From positions 1 to 64,000 of the forward strand of contig NZ_LYMK01000003.1 of the NCBI RefSeq assembly GCF_002157355.1: a stretch of 64,000 bases of DNA, read 5' to 3'. Both the position numbers and the translations under genes were made by a program. This DNA comes from Variovorax sp. JS1663 (GTDB lineage: Bacteria; Pseudomonadota; Gammaproteobacteria; Burkholderiales; Burkholderiaceae_C). This document shows positions 25,618 through 36,024 of this stretch, one piece after another (the stretch's first letter is position 1; every line of letters begins with the position of its first letter). The notes under the pieces are model-generated. The model worked only from the letters and a program-made list of their open reading frames with translations, did no database searches and was not told the origin of the DNA.

Positions 25618-26787
25618 TCACATCTTGCAGCCGCGCGCGGGGTCTGCGAGACCCTTCACGGCGATGTTCACCACCTTGTTTTCCTTGCCCTCGACCTTGC
25701 GCAGGTAGATGTCCTGCACCGGGTTGTGCGACTTGCCGACGGTGAAGGCACCGCGCGGGCTGTCGATCTTGGCCTTCTCGATGGCGGCGGCGAACTCGGC
25801 CTTCTTGCCGATGTCGCCCTTGGTCGCGGCCAGGCCGATGGCCAGCATCTGCGCGGCGTCGTAGCCCTGCACGGCGTACACGTCGGGCTGCAGCTTGAAC
25901 ATCTTGGCGTACTCGGTGCGGAACTTGTTGTCGCGCGGGGTGTTGAGGCCGTCCGCGTAGTGCAGCGTGGTCAGCATGCCCTGGGCGGAGTCGCCCTGCG
26001 CTTCCAGCGTGCCGTCGGTCAGGAAGCCGGGGCCGTAGAGCGGGATGGTCTTGTTCAGGCCGGCCGCCGCGTAGTCCTTGACGAACTTGACTGCGCCGCC
26101 GCCTGCGTAGAAGGAATACACCGCATCGGGCTTGGCCGCCGCGATCTCGGTCAGCAGGGCCTGGAACTCCACGTTCGGGAAGGGCACGGTGAGCTGCTTG
26201 AGCACCTTGCCGCCGCCCTTCTCGAAGCCTTCCTTGAAGCCGGCCACCGACTCGTCGCCGGCCGCGTACTTCCAGGTGATGGTCATCGCGGTCTTCTTGC
26301 CCTGCTTGGCCGCCACCTCGCCCATGGCATAGGCCGGCTGCCAGTTCGAGAAGGAGCTGCGGAAGATGTTGGGGGCGCACATCGGGCCGGTCACCGCGTC
26401 GGCGCCGGCGTTGGGCACGATCAGCACGGTGCCGCTTTCCTTGGCGGCCTTGGCCATCGCCATCGCCACGCCGGAGTGCACGGTGCCGATGATCACGTCG
26501 ACGTTGTCGCGCTTGATCAGCTTGTTGACGTTGTCGGTGGCCTTGGCCGGGTCGGACTCGTCGTCGACCTTGATGTACTCGATCTCGCGGCCGCCCAGCT
26601 TGCCGCCGTGCTCCTCGACGTTGAGCTTGAAGCCGTTCTCGATGGCGACGCCCAGCGCGGCGTAGGTGCCGCTGAACGGCAGCATCAGGCCGACCTTGAG
26701 CTTGCCCTGCTGGGCGTTGGCCAGGGTGGCGACGCAGGCCAGCGCGAGGGCCGTCAGGGTGGTGCGTGCTGCGATGCGGGTGGTCAT
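25618..26787 (-). CDS. Periplasmic binding protein of the Liv-type importer (benzoate cluster)
   Basis: A 389-aa protein. ATG 26787 has an AAGGAG site; the signal peptide ends ATLANA before QQGKLKVGLMLPFSG. The rest is the two-lobed Leu/Ile/Val-binding fold (GREIEYIKVDDESDPAKA, GTVHSGVAMAMAKAAKE). It heads the livHMGF operon and so defines its substrate. Homologues beside box genes are usually assigned to benzoate or hydroxybenzoate uptake; the sequence alone does not show the ligand. A 12-bp palindrome lies 74 nt upstream of its start. Confidence 0.92.
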   Translation of the reverse strand: MTTRIAARTTLTALALACVATLANAQQGKLKVGLMLPFSGTYAALGVAIENGFKLNVEEHGGKLGGREIEYIKVDDESDPAKATDNVNKLIKRDNVDVIIGTVHSGVAMAMAKAAKESGTVLIVPNAGADAVTGPMCAPNIFRSSFSNWQPAYAMGEVAAKQGKKTAMTITWKYAAGDESVAGFKEGFEKGGGKVLKQLTVPFPNVEFQALLTEIAAAKPDAVYSFYAGGGAVKFVKDYAAAGLNKTIPLYGPGFLTDGTLEAQGDSAQGMLTTLHYADGLNTPRDNKFRTEYAKMFKLQPDVYAVQGYDAAQMLAIGLAATKGDIGKKAEFAAAIEKAKIDSPRGAFTVGKSHNPVQDIYLRKVEGKENKVVNIAVKGLADPARGCKM

Positions 26788-26860
26788 GGAGATCTCCTTG
26801 GGTTGGTGATTGGAACGAAGGCCATCGGCCGCCCGAACGACTTCGGGGAAATGAAAGTAC

Positions 26861-26872
26861 TTTAGCGCTAAA
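26861..26872. promoter_or_regulatory. Perfect palindrome TTTAGCGCTAAA upstream of the importer operon
   Basis: This 12-bp palindrome sits in a short AT-rich spacer, 74 nt before the ATG of the binding-protein gene (minus strand) and 5 nt past the stop of the alpha/beta hydrolase gene. Its form resembles MarR-type operators, but no MarR gene is in the window and BoxR is expected to use a TGCA-based site. An operator for the liv operon is inferred. Confidence 0.45.
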
Positions 26873-26876
26873 CTAT

Positions 26877-27692
26877 TTATGGCTGAAATACAGACTTCCC
26901 CGGGGGTGCGGCGATGAACGAAACGGCCGCCACTATCGCCTTTTCGGGCTGGTCGCGGTGCGGGGAATGCCCGCAGTCCGGGATTTCCACCAGCTTCGTC
27001 CCGGGCACGCGCTGGGCGATGCCGCGGATCTGGGCCAGGGTGCCGTACTCGTCGTCGATGCCTTGCATAGCAAGAACCGGGCAACGGATGGTGCCGAGCT
27101 CGGCTTCGATGTTCCAGTCGCGGAAGGGCGGGTGCAGCCAGATGCGGTTCCAGCCCCAGAAGGCCGAGTCCACGTCCGCGTGGTAGCGGCCCAGCTTCTT
27201 CGGCAGGTCGGTCTCCAGGTAGGCCTGGCGCGCCAGCTCGATGTTGGCGACCGTCACGTCCTCCACGAAGATGTGCGGCGCCAGCACCACCAGGCCGGTC
27301 ACCCGGTCGGGGAAGCGCGCGGCGTACAGCAGCGCGATCGAGCCGCCGTCGCTGTGGCCGAAGAGCCAGGGCTTTTCCTGGAGGCCGATGGCCTCGAAGA
27401 AGGCGGGCAGCACCTCGTGCGCCTGGCGGTGCATGAAGTCCACGTCCCAGAATTCGTCGGGCTCGCGCGGCGTCGATTGGCCATAGCCCGGGCGCGAGAA
27501 CACCAGGCCGCGAAAGCCGCCGGCCTCGCACAGGCGCTCGGGGAAGTCCTTCCACATCGCGATCGAGCCCAGGCCCTCGTGCAGGAACGCCACGAGCGGC
27601 GCCGCGCTGCGTTCCGGTGCGATCTGCACGTATTCGACGCGCACCTCTCTCCCCCGCCACTGGATGGCGGCGAACTGGGGTTGCCCTCTCAC
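26877..27692 (-). CDS. Alpha/beta hydrolase of the box cluster
   Basis: A 271-aa protein. The start is a GTG at 27692 that overlaps the ligase stop (GTGA). The nucleophile elbow GHSDGG, an acid in QGIDDEYG and the histidine in DCGHSPHRD form a complete Ser-Asp-His triad. There is no signal peptide, so it is cytoplasmic. Box clusters often carry such a hydrolase, suggested to act on lactones or on stray CoA esters; the substrate here is not known. Tight coupling to bclA argues for a role in benzoate metabolism. Confidence 0.88.
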   Translation of the reverse strand: MRGQPQFAAIQWRGREVRVEYVQIAPERSAAPLVAFLHEGLGSIAMWKDFPERLCEAGGFRGLVFSRPGYGQSTPREPDEFWDVDFMHRQAHEVLPAFFEAIGLQEKPWLFGHSDGGSIALLYAARFPDRVTGLVVLAPHIFVEDVTVANIELARQAYLETDLPKKLGRYHADVDSAFWGWNRIWLHPPFRDWNIEAELGTIRCPVLAMQGIDDEYGTLAQIRGIAQRVPGTKLVEIPDCGHSPHRDQPEKAIVAAVSFIAAPPGKSVFQP

Positions 27693-29239
27693 GCCGACCT
27701 CTCCCGCTCGCGCAGACGGAAGCGCTGGATCTTGCCGGTCGCCGTCTTCGGCAGCTCGTCGACGAACTCGATGAAGCGCGGGTACTTGTAGGGCGCGAGC
27801 CGTTCCTTGACGAAGGCCTTGAGCTCCTCGTCCGTCACGTGCTGGCCGGCCTTGCGCACCACGTAGGCCTTGGTCTTGGTCAGGCCGTCCGAATCTTCCT
27901 TGCCGATCACCGCGGCCTCGAGCACGGCCGGGTGCTGCATCAGCGTGGCCTCGACCTCGAAGGGCGAGACGTAGATGCCGCTGACCTTGAGCATGTCGTC
28001 GCTGCGGCCGGCGTAGGTGTAGTAGCCGTCGGCATCGCGCGAGTACTTGTCGCCGCTCTTGGTCCAGCCCTCGCGGAAGGTCTCGGCGCTCTTCTCGGGG
28101 TTGCCCCAGTACATCACGGCCGTGCTGGGGCCCTTGATATAGAGGTCGCCCACTTCGCCCACGGGCACGGGCTGGCCGTCCTCGCCGCGCAGCTCGATCT
28201 CGTAGCCTTCCACCGGGCGGCCGGTGGTGCCGTAGCGGATGTCGCCCGGCCGGTTGGAGATGAAGATGTGCAGCATCTCGGTCGAGCCGATGCCGTCGAT
28301 GATCTCGCAGCCGAAGTGCTGCTTGAAGCGCTGCGCCAGCTCGCCCGGCAGCGCCTCGCCGGCCGAGGAGCACATGCGCAGCGACACCGCCTCGCGCGCC
28401 GGCAGGTTGGGCGAGGCGAGCATGCCGGCGAAGCCGGTCGGTGCGCCGAAGAAGACGGTGGGCTTGTGCTGTCCCGTCCAGCGCTTGAAGGTGGCATCCG
28501 GCGTCGGCCGCTCGGCCATCAGCAGCACGGTCGCGCCGACCGAGAGCGGGAAGGTCAGGCCATTGCCCAGGCCATAGGCGAAGTAGAGCTTGGCGGCCGA
28601 GAAGCAGACGTCGTTCTCGCCCAGGCCCAGCACCGGCTTGCCGTACAGCTCGGCCGTCCACCACGGGTTGCCGTGGGTGTGGACCGTGCCCTTGGGCTTG
28701 CCGGTGGAGCCGGAGGAATAGAGCCAGAAGGCATGGTCGGTGGGCGCGGTCGCGGCGGGCTCGGCCAGCGGCGGGTGCGCGGCGAGCGCCGCCTCGAATT
28801 CCTGTGCGCCCTCGGGCAGATCGCCGGTGGGCTGCGAGACGATGAGGGCCTGCAGCGCCTGGCCGCTCTTGCGCTGGGCATCCACCAGCGTCGGCAGCAG
28901 CGCGCCCGACACCAGCGCGGCCTTGGCACCGCTGTTGGCCAGCATGTAGGCGTAGTCCTCGGTGGTCAGCAGCGTGTTGACCGCCACCGGCACCACGCCG
29001 GCGTAGAGCGATCCGAGGAAGCTCACCGGCCAGTCGCTGCTGTCGAGCATCAGCAGCAGCACGCGGTCCTCGCGCTTCACGCCGGCGGCGAGCAGGGCGG
29101 CGGCGAGGCGTCGCGCACGCTCCTCGAGCTGGCCGTAGGGCAGGGTGCCGCGGTCGTCCACGTAGGCGATCTTCTGCGCGCGCCCGCGGTTGAGGGCGAA
29201 CAGGTGTTCGGCGAAGTTGAATTGGGCAGGCAGGCTCAT
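27689..29239 (-). CDS. bclA: Benzoate-CoA ligase
   Basis: A 516-aa member of the ANL adenylating superfamily, with the P-loop YSSGSTGKPKGTVHTH (A3), the GEVGDLYIKG (A7) and the YAGRSDDMLKVSGIYVSPFEVE (A8) blocks, and the catalytic lysine near the C-terminus in LPKTATGKIQR. Length and block sequences match benzoate-CoA ligases. It turns benzoate, CoA and ATP into benzoyl-CoA, AMP and pyrophosphate, the entry step of the box pathway. It lies between boxD and the hydrolase gene on the minus strand. Confidence 0.93.
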   Translation of the reverse strand: MSLPAQFNFAEHLFALNRGRAQKIAYVDDRGTLPYGQLEERARRLAAALLAAGVKREDRVLLLMLDSSDWPVSFLGSLYAGVVPVAVNTLLTTEDYAYMLANSGAKAALVSGALLPTLVDAQRKSGQALQALIVSQPTGDLPEGAQEFEAALAAHPPLAEPAATAPTDHAFWLYSSGSTGKPKGTVHTHGNPWWTAELYGKPVLGLGENDVCFSAAKLYFAYGLGNGLTFPLSVGATVLLMAERPTPDATFKRWTGQHKPTVFFGAPTGFAGMLASPNLPAREAVSLRMCSSAGEALPGELAQRFKQHFGCEIIDGIGSTEMLHIFISNRPGDIRYGTTGRPVEGYEIELRGEDGQPVPVGEVGDLYIKGPSTAVMYWGNPEKSAETFREGWTKSGDKYSRDADGYYTYAGRSDDMLKVSGIYVSPFEVEATLMQHPAVLEAAVIGKEDSDGLTKTKAYVVRKAGQHVTDEELKAFVKERLAPYKYPRFIEFVDELPKTATGKIQRFRLRERERSA

Positions 29240-29279
29240 CGTGTCGTTCCTCGGGTCCCCGTGTTCTCGTCGTCGTGGC

Positions 29280-30839
29280 TCAGGCCTGCGCCAGGCCCAG
29301 CTGCGCCAGCACGCCCGGCGCGGCCTGTACCGCGGCGCGGCGGTGGTAGAAGTCCAGCGCGCGCAGCCCCGCGAGCTCGGCGCCGCCGCCGGCGCGGCCC
29401 GGGCCGCCGTGCAGCGAATGCGGCATCACGTTGCCGTGGCCGGTGTGGGCCTGCCCCACCTCGGGCGTGATCACGTGCACGCGGCCGTGGCTGGCGGCGA
29501 GCTGCACCGCGGCCTGGCCGAGCGCGGCCTCGTCGGCGCCGTACAGCGAGGTGACCAGCGAGCCCTGCCCGCGATGCGCAAGCGCGATCGCATGGCCCAG
29601 GTCGCGGTAGGGCAGCAGGGTGGACACCGGGCCGAAGACTTCGACGTCGTGCACCACCTGCGCCGCATCGGCGTCGCGTGCGCCCAGCAGCACCGGGCCG
29701 ATGCAGGCGGCGACGGCCGGGTCGGCATCGACCAGCTTGGCCTGGCTGCCGTCGTGCAGCACGGCGGCCTGCGCCTTCAGCGCATCCAGCCCCTCGCGCA
29801 CCGCGTTCAGCTGCGCCTTGCTCACCAGCGAGCCCATGCGCACGCTCTCGTTGCGCGGGTTGCCGACCGTGATGCCGGCCAGCTTCGCACCGATGGCTTC
29901 GGCCGCCGCGTCGTAGAGCGCGGCCGGCACCAGGATGCGGCGGATGGCGGTGCACTTCTGGCCCGCCTTGACCGTCATCTCGCGCACCACCTCGCGCACC
30001 AGCAGCTTGAAGGCCTCGCTGTCGGCGCTCGCGTCGGGCAGCAGCAGGGCGGAGTTGAGGCTGTCGGCCTCGATGTTCACCCGCGCCGAGCGCTGCGCCA
30101 CCGCGGCATGCGAGCGGATCACCGCGCCGGTGTCGGCCGAGCCGGTGAAGGACACCACGTCGAAGCCCTGCAGCTGGTCCATCAGCCCGGCCGAGCTGCC
30201 GCAGATCACCGACAGCGCGCCGGCCGGCAGCACGCCGGCCTCGATCACGTCGCGCACCATGCGCTGCGTGAGCCAGGCGGTGGCGGTGGCCGGCTTCACG
30301 ATCACCGGCACGCCGGAGAGCAGGGCGGGCGCCGCCTTCTCCCACAGGCCCCAGGAGGGGAAGTTGAAGGCGTTGATGAAGAGCGCCACGCCGCGCGTGG
30401 GCACCTGCAGGTGCTGCGACTGGAAGACGGGCTCTTTGCCCAGCTTGGCCGCATCGCCGTCGCGCAGCGCGTGCACGTCGCCCAGCGCATCGCCCCACTT
30501 GGCGTACTGGCCCAGGGTGAAGATGCCGCCGTCGATGTCCACCGCCGAGTCGTTCTTCACCGTGCCCGAGTTCGCGGTGGCGATCTCGTAATAGGCATCG
30601 CGGTTGGCCTGCAGCACCTTGACGATGGCGCCCAGCAGCCCGGCGCGCTGCCTGTAGGTCAGAGCGCGCAAGGCCGCGCCGCCGGCTTCGCGGGCGAAGG
30701 CGAAGGCCTCGCTCAGGTCGAGCCCGGTCGCGTCGACGCGGACCAGCTCGGTGCCGAGCACCGGGTCGAAGAGCGGCGTTCCGGCGCCGCTGCCGGCCTG
30801 CCAGCGGCCGGCGACGTGGTTGGAGAGAAGTTCGGTCAT
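29280..30839 (-). CDS. boxD: 3,4-dehydroadipyl-CoA semialdehyde dehydrogenase
   Basis: A 519-aa aldehyde dehydrogenase (MaoC/PaaZ N-terminal-like subgroup). The start at 30839 (MTELLSNHVAGRW) has a GGAG site at 9 nt; the ATG two codons upstream would be only 3 nt from it. Visible landmarks are NAFNFPSWGLWEKAAPALL, a FTGSADTGAVIRSH NAD-binding segment, and the catalytic cysteine in GQKCTAIRRI. In the box pathway this enzyme oxidises the semialdehyde released by BoxC to 3,4-dehydroadipyl-CoA with NADP. It precedes bclA on the same strand. Confidence 0.92.
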   Translation of the reverse strand: MTELLSNHVAGRWQAGSGAGTPLFDPVLGTELVRVDATGLDLSEAFAFAREAGGAALRALTYRQRAGLLGAIVKVLQANRDAYYEIATANSGTVKNDSAVDIDGGIFTLGQYAKWGDALGDVHALRDGDAAKLGKEPVFQSQHLQVPTRGVALFINAFNFPSWGLWEKAAPALLSGVPVIVKPATATAWLTQRMVRDVIEAGVLPAGALSVICGSSAGLMDQLQGFDVVSFTGSADTGAVIRSHAAVAQRSARVNIEADSLNSALLLPDASADSEAFKLLVREVVREMTVKAGQKCTAIRRILVPAALYDAAAEAIGAKLAGITVGNPRNESVRMGSLVSKAQLNAVREGLDALKAQAAVLHDGSQAKLVDADPAVAACIGPVLLGARDADAAQVVHDVEVFGPVSTLLPYRDLGHAIALAHRGQGSLVTSLYGADEAALGQAAVQLAASHGRVHVITPEVGQAHTGHGNVMPHSLHGGPGRAGGGAELAGLRALDFYHRRAAVQAAPGVLAQLGLAQA

Positions 30840-30861
30840 TTGCATTGGCTCCGGTATCAAT

Positions 30862-30957
30862 TCGGGGAGCACCGCGGAACCGGCTTTGCCGGGCCGCTGG
30901 TGTGGCCCCCGGTGAGGGGGTTGGCGGCTACACGAAGTGCGCAAGCCTGGGGGAGGG
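30862..30957. repeat. Comamonadaceae-type intergenic repeat, copy 1 (inverted relative to copy 2)
   Basis: About 95 nt between boxD and the DUF4863 gene. Its reverse complement closely matches 34316-34411. Each copy holds two hairpins: a CCCCC...GGGGG stem and a CCGGC-TTT-GCCGG-type stem. It is REP-like and may end transcription. Confidence 0.75.
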
Positions 30958-30959
30958 CG

Positions 30960-31424
30960 TCATTTGCTGAACTGGATCTGGCCTTCGGGGAGCAGGTAAA
31001 GGACCAGTGCGCGGCCTTGCGCCACGGTGGGGTAGTGCGCCGAGCCGGGCGGATACACGCACCACCCCGCGGGCCGCCCGTCGAAGGTCGCATCGCCTTC
31101 CAGCGGCATGATCAGATCGATCTCGCCGTTCGGATGCGTGTGGTGCGGCCCCTGGATGTCGTTCATGTCCACCACGTCGACCGAGAAGCCGGCCAGCGCC
31201 GCCTCGGGCTTGAAGGCCCGGCCATACTTGATGCCGCCGCCCTCGCGCTCGCACAGCCAGCCCTCGGCCACGCCGTCGATGCAGGCCTGCTTCAGGCGCT
31301 CGTAGCTCTCGCTGCCGGGGCCGTGCACCGTGTTGAGCCAGCGGTCGAGCTCGTCGTTGAGCGGGCGGCCGGCGATCTGCGTGGTCACGTCGGCGACGAT
31401 CTGGTGGAAGGTTTCCTTGGACAT
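30960..31424 (-). CDS. DUF4863 family cupin-like protein of the box cluster
   Basis: A 154-aa protein; ATG 31424 (MSKETFHQ) is preferred to an upstream ATG at 31523, which would make the gene span its own promoter. The C-terminal half has a cupin-like pattern: HHTHPNGEIDLIMPLEGDATF, then G-W-C-V-Y-PPGSAHYPTV, with histidines and a glutamate positioned for a metal site. DUF4863 genes recur in box and hydroxybenzoate clusters, but their function is not established. It is divergent from boxR and lies upstream of boxD on the minus strand. Confidence 0.8.
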   Translation of the reverse strand: MSKETFHQIVADVTTQIAGRPLNDELDRWLNTVHGPGSESYERLKQACIDGVAEGWLCEREGGGIKYGRAFKPEAALAGFSVDVVDMNDIQGPHHTHPNGEIDLIMPLEGDATFDGRPAGWCVYPPGSAHYPTVAQGRALVLYLLPEGQIQFSK

Positions 31425-31490
31425 CGTGGTGCTCTGCGTGGGTGGGAACTTGCGGCAAATCGCCGCGTGCAGTATCTTGCCTGTACATGA

Positions 31491-31520
31491 ACCATAAGCA
31501 CCGACCGAAAAGGTGTCAAG
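31491..31520 (-). promoter_or_regulatory. Sigma-70-type promoter for the minus-strand box operon
   Basis: On the minus strand TTGACA (31520-31515) is followed after 18 nt by TATGGT (31496-31491). It lies 67 nt before the DUF4863 start codon and faces away from boxR. No TGCA-N6-TGCA site overlaps it. Confidence 0.55.
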
Positions 31521-31566
31521 CAATATAGTGCATATATGGTGTTTACCCTAAGGAGGGCAGGACGAC

Positions 31567-32508
31567 ATGAATGACCGAGCCGAGGCGGTGCTGAGCGCAC
31601 CGGCAGATACCGCCCTTGCGGCCCCGGCCGCCGCCGACGAAGCCAAGAACCCGCTCCTGGTGGCGCTGGGCGAGCGCGTGCGCAACCTGCGCGCGCGCCG
31701 CGGCCTCACCCGCAAGGCGGTCGCGCAGGCGGCCGAGGTGTCGGAGCGGCACCTGGCCAACCTCGAATACGGCATCGGCAACGCCTCCATCCTGGTGCTG
31801 CAGCAGGTGGCGACCGCGCTGCAATGCTCGCTGGCCGAGCTGGTGGGCGACGTCACCACCAGCTCGCCCGAATGGTTGCTGATCCGCGAGCTGCTGGAGC
31901 GCCGCAGCGAGGCCGACCTGCGCCGCGCCCGCATCGCCCTGGGCGAGCTGCTGGGCACCGCCGCCGGCGACCCCGCGCGCAATCGCCGCATCGCGCTGGT
32001 GGGGCTGCGCGGCGCCGGCAAGTCCACCCTGGGCCAGATGCTGGCCGACGACCTGGACGTGCCTTTCATCGAGCTCAGCCGCGAAATCGAGAAGCTGGCC
32101 GGCTGCAGCGTGCGCGAGATCCACGACCTGTACGGCACCAACGCCTACCGCCGCTACGAGCGCCGCGCGCTGGAAGAAACCGTGCAGATCTACGCCGAGG
32201 TGGTGATCGCCACGCCCGGCGGCATCGTCTCCGACCCGGCCACCTTCAACGAGCTGCTGACCCACTGCACCACCGTCTGGCTGCAGGCCGCCCCCGAGGA
32301 GCACATGGGCCGCGTCGCCGCCCAGGGCGACACCCGCCCCATGGCCGCCAGCAAGGAGGCGATGGACGACCTGCGCCGCATCCTGGCTGGCCGGGCCGCC
32401 TTCTATTCCAAGGCCGACCTCAGCGTGGACACCAGCGGAAAGGACCTCGCCCACAGCTTCCAGGCGCTGCGCGCGGCGGTGCGCGAGGCCATGAGCCGGG
32501 GCGGCTGA
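31567..32508 (+). CDS. boxR: BoxR transcriptional repressor of the benzoyl-CoA pathway
   Basis: A 313-aa protein with the distinctive BoxR/BzdR layout: an N-terminal XRE helix-turn-helix (about residues 35-93, RRGLTRKAVAQAAEVSERHLANLEYG region) fused to a shikimate-kinase-like domain with Walker A GLRGAGKST (146-154). In this family the kinase-like domain senses benzoyl-CoA rather than phosphorylating shikimate. A strong AAGGAGGG site lies about 12 nt before the ATG. A TGCA-N6-TGCA operator lies 61 nt past its stop, on the boxC promoter. Confidence 0.95.
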   Translation: MNDRAEAVLSAPADTALAAPAAADEAKNPLLVALGERVRNLRARRGLTRKAVAQAAEVSERHLANLEYGIGNASILVLQQVATALQCSLAELVGDVTTSSPEWLLIRELLERRSEADLRRARIALGELLGTAAGDPARNRRIALVGLRGAGKSTLGQMLADDLDVPFIELSREIEKLAGCSVREIHDLYGTNAYRRYERRALEETVQIYAEVVIATPGGIVSDPATFNELLTHCTTVWLQAAPEEHMGRVAAQGDTRPMAASKEAMDDLRRILAGRAAFYSKADLSVDTSGKDLAHSFQALRAAVREAMSRGG

Positions 32509-32550
32509 CACCTACCAGAACTGGTAGTTGCAAAAAACTTCGTTCCGGGC

Positions 32551-32582
32551 TTGACGCGCCCAGAAACATGCACGATGATGCA
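32551..32582 (+). promoter_or_regulatory. boxC promoter with BoxR operator (TGCA-N6-TGCA)
   Basis: TTGACG (32551-32556) is followed at 17 nt by GATGAT (32574-32579). Overlapping that -10 is TGCA (32569-32572), six bases, TGCA (32579-32582), the direct-repeat form described for BoxR/BzdR operators. Binding there would block RNA polymerase until benzoyl-CoA releases BoxR. boxC starts 63 nt downstream. Confidence 0.8.
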
Positions 32583-32644
32583 TGCCATGGCCACCGCCAA
32601 ATGCACTATTGTTCATTGACCCCAGGCACCCAGGAGACCGCGAC

Positions 32645-34315
<1,671 letters not shown>

Positions 34316-34411
34316 CCCCCAGGCTCGCCCACTTCGTGTGGCTCTCGCACCCCCTTCCAGGGGGCAACACCAGCGACCCGGCAAAGCCGGTTCCGCGGTG
34401 TTTCCCGAACA
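34316..34411. repeat. Comamonadaceae-type intergenic repeat, copy 2
   Basis: Starts at the boxC stop. It matches the reverse complement of 30862-30957 over about 90 nt with scattered differences. It contains a CCCCCT-TCC-AGGGGG hairpin and a CCGGC-AAA-GCCGG hairpin. Since boxB follows in the same direction, it may attenuate or process the boxCBA message. Confidence 0.75.
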
Positions 34412-34477
34412 GGCCTCGTTTCACTCGCCGCGTGAGCAACCTTTCATCGCCGAACTCACTTCGTTAAAGGACCCGTC

Positions 34478-35905
34478 ATGAGCACGATCAACTACAGCGA
34501 GAAGATCCCCAACAACGTCAACCTCGGCGAAGACCGCACGCTGCAGCGCGCGCTCGAGGGCTGGCAGCCGAACTTCATCAACTGGTGGGACGACGTCGGC
34601 CCCGAGGGCTCGACCAACTACGAGGTCTACCTGCGCACCGCCGTCAGCGTCGACCCGCAGGGCTGGGCCCAGTTCGGCCACGTGAAGATGCGCGACTACC
34701 GCTGGGGCATCTTCCTGAACCCGGGCGACGCCAACCGCGAGATCCACTTCGGCGACCACAAGGGCGAGAAGGCCTGGCAGGACGTGCCCGGCGAGCACCG
34801 CGCCAACCTGCGCCGCATCATCGTCACGCAGGGCGACACCGAGCCGGCCTCCGTCGAGCAGCAGCGCCACCTGGGCCTCACGGCGCCCAGCATGTACGAC
34901 CTGCGCAACCTGTTCCAGATCAACGTGGAAGAGGGCCGCCACCTGTGGGCCATGGTCTACCTGCTGCACAAGCACTTCGGCCGCGACGGCCGCGAGGAGG
35001 CCGAGGCCCTGCTGCAGCGCCAGTCGGGCGACGAGAACAACCCGCGCATCCTGGGCGCCTTCAACGAGAAGACGCCGGACTGGCTGGCCTTCTTCATGTT
35101 CACCTACTTCACCGACCGCGACGGCAAGTTCCAGCTGTCGGCGCTGGCCGAGAGCGCCTTCGATCCGCTGGCGCGCACCACGAAGTTCATGCTGACCGAG
35201 GAAGCGCATCACATGTTCGTGGGCGAGAGCGGCGTCTCGCGCGTGCTCAGCCGCACCGCGCAGGTGATGAACGAGCTCAAGACCGACGACCCGGCCAAGG
35301 TGCGTGCCGCCGGCGCCATCGATCTGGGCACCATCCAGCGCTACCTGAACTTCCACTACAGCGTCACCATCGACCTCTTCGGCGCCGACCAGTCGAGCAA
35401 CGCCGCCACCTTCTACAGCTCGGGCCTCAAGGGCCGCTACGAGGAAGGCAAGCGCACCGACGACCACGTGCTCAAGGGCCAGACCTACAAGGTGCTCGAA
35501 GTCCAGAACGGCCAGCTCGTCGAGAAGGACGTGCCCATGCTCAACGCGCTCAACGAAGTGCTGCGCGACGACTTCATCAAGGACTCCGTGGCCGGCGTGA
35601 GCCGCTGGAACAAGGTGCTGGAGAAGGCCGGCATCCCCACCCGCCTGACCGTGCCGCACAAGGCCTTCAACCGCCAGATCGGCGCGCTCGCCGGCATCAA
35701 GATGTCGCCCGAGGGCCGCGTGGTGAACGAGGCCGAATGGGCCGCGAAGAAGGCCGAGTGGCTGCCCACCGGCGAAGACTTCGCCTTCGTGGCATCGTTG
35801 ATGGGCCGTGTGGTCGACCCCGGCAAGTTCGCCGGCTGGATCGCGCCGCCGGTGATGGGCATCAACCGCCAGCCGGTCGACTTCGAGTACGTTCGCTTCG
35901 GTTGA
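34478..35905 (+). CDS. boxB: Benzoyl-CoA 2,3-epoxidase, diiron oxygenase subunit BoxB
   Basis: A 475-aa cytoplasmic protein; ATG 34478 follows an AAAGGA site. Two carboxylate/histidine helices expected for the diiron site are visible: E151-E152...H155 in NVEEGRHLW, and E241-E242-A-H244-H245 in LTEEAHHM. BoxB epoxidises the benzoyl-CoA ring with O2 and electrons from BoxA. The whole-length similarity to BoxB ([21 protein letters not shown] region) is unmistakable. Confidence 0.95.
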   Translation: MSTINYSEKIPNNVNLGEDRTLQRALEGWQPNFINWWDDVGPEGSTNYEVYLRTAVSVDPQGWAQFGHVKMRDYRWGIFLNPGDANREIHFGDHKGEKAWQDVPGEHRANLRRIIVTQGDTEPASVEQQRHLGLTAPSMYDLRNLFQINVEEGRHLWAMVYLLHKHFGRDGREEAEALLQRQSGDENNPRILGAFNEKTPDWLAFFMFTYFTDRDGKFQLSALAESAFDPLARTTKFMLTEEAHHMFVGESGVSRVLSRTAQVMNELKTDDPAKVRAAGAIDLGTIQRYLNFHYSVTIDLFGADQSSNAATFYSSGLKGRYEEGKRTDDHVLKGQTYKVLEVQNGQLVEKDVPMLNALNEVLRDDFIKDSVAGVSRWNKVLEKAGIPTRLTVPHKAFNRQIGALAGIKMSPEGRVVNEAEWAAKKAEWLPTGEDFAFVASLMGRVVDPGKFAGWIAPPVMGINRQPVDFEYVRFG

Positions 35906-35911
35906 ATGACA

Positions 35912-36012
35912 GCCCCCCGGCTTTTCACTCCCTGCGGTCGTGTAACTCCACCCCCCGGGGGGGAGGCGCGGCCGGCTTGGGGCGGCCCGGCGCTCGGCCG
36001 CCTGGGGGCACA
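35912..36012. repeat. GC-rich hairpin repeat between boxB and boxA
   Basis: This spacer holds a CCCCCC/GGGGGGG palindrome (about 35942-35956) within sequence of the same style as the two box-cluster repeats, though not an evident copy of them. It could fold strongly in the boxBA message. The boxA ribosome site (AAGGAG) lies just beyond it. Confidence 0.5.
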
Positions 36013-36024
36013 AGGAGACTCACG

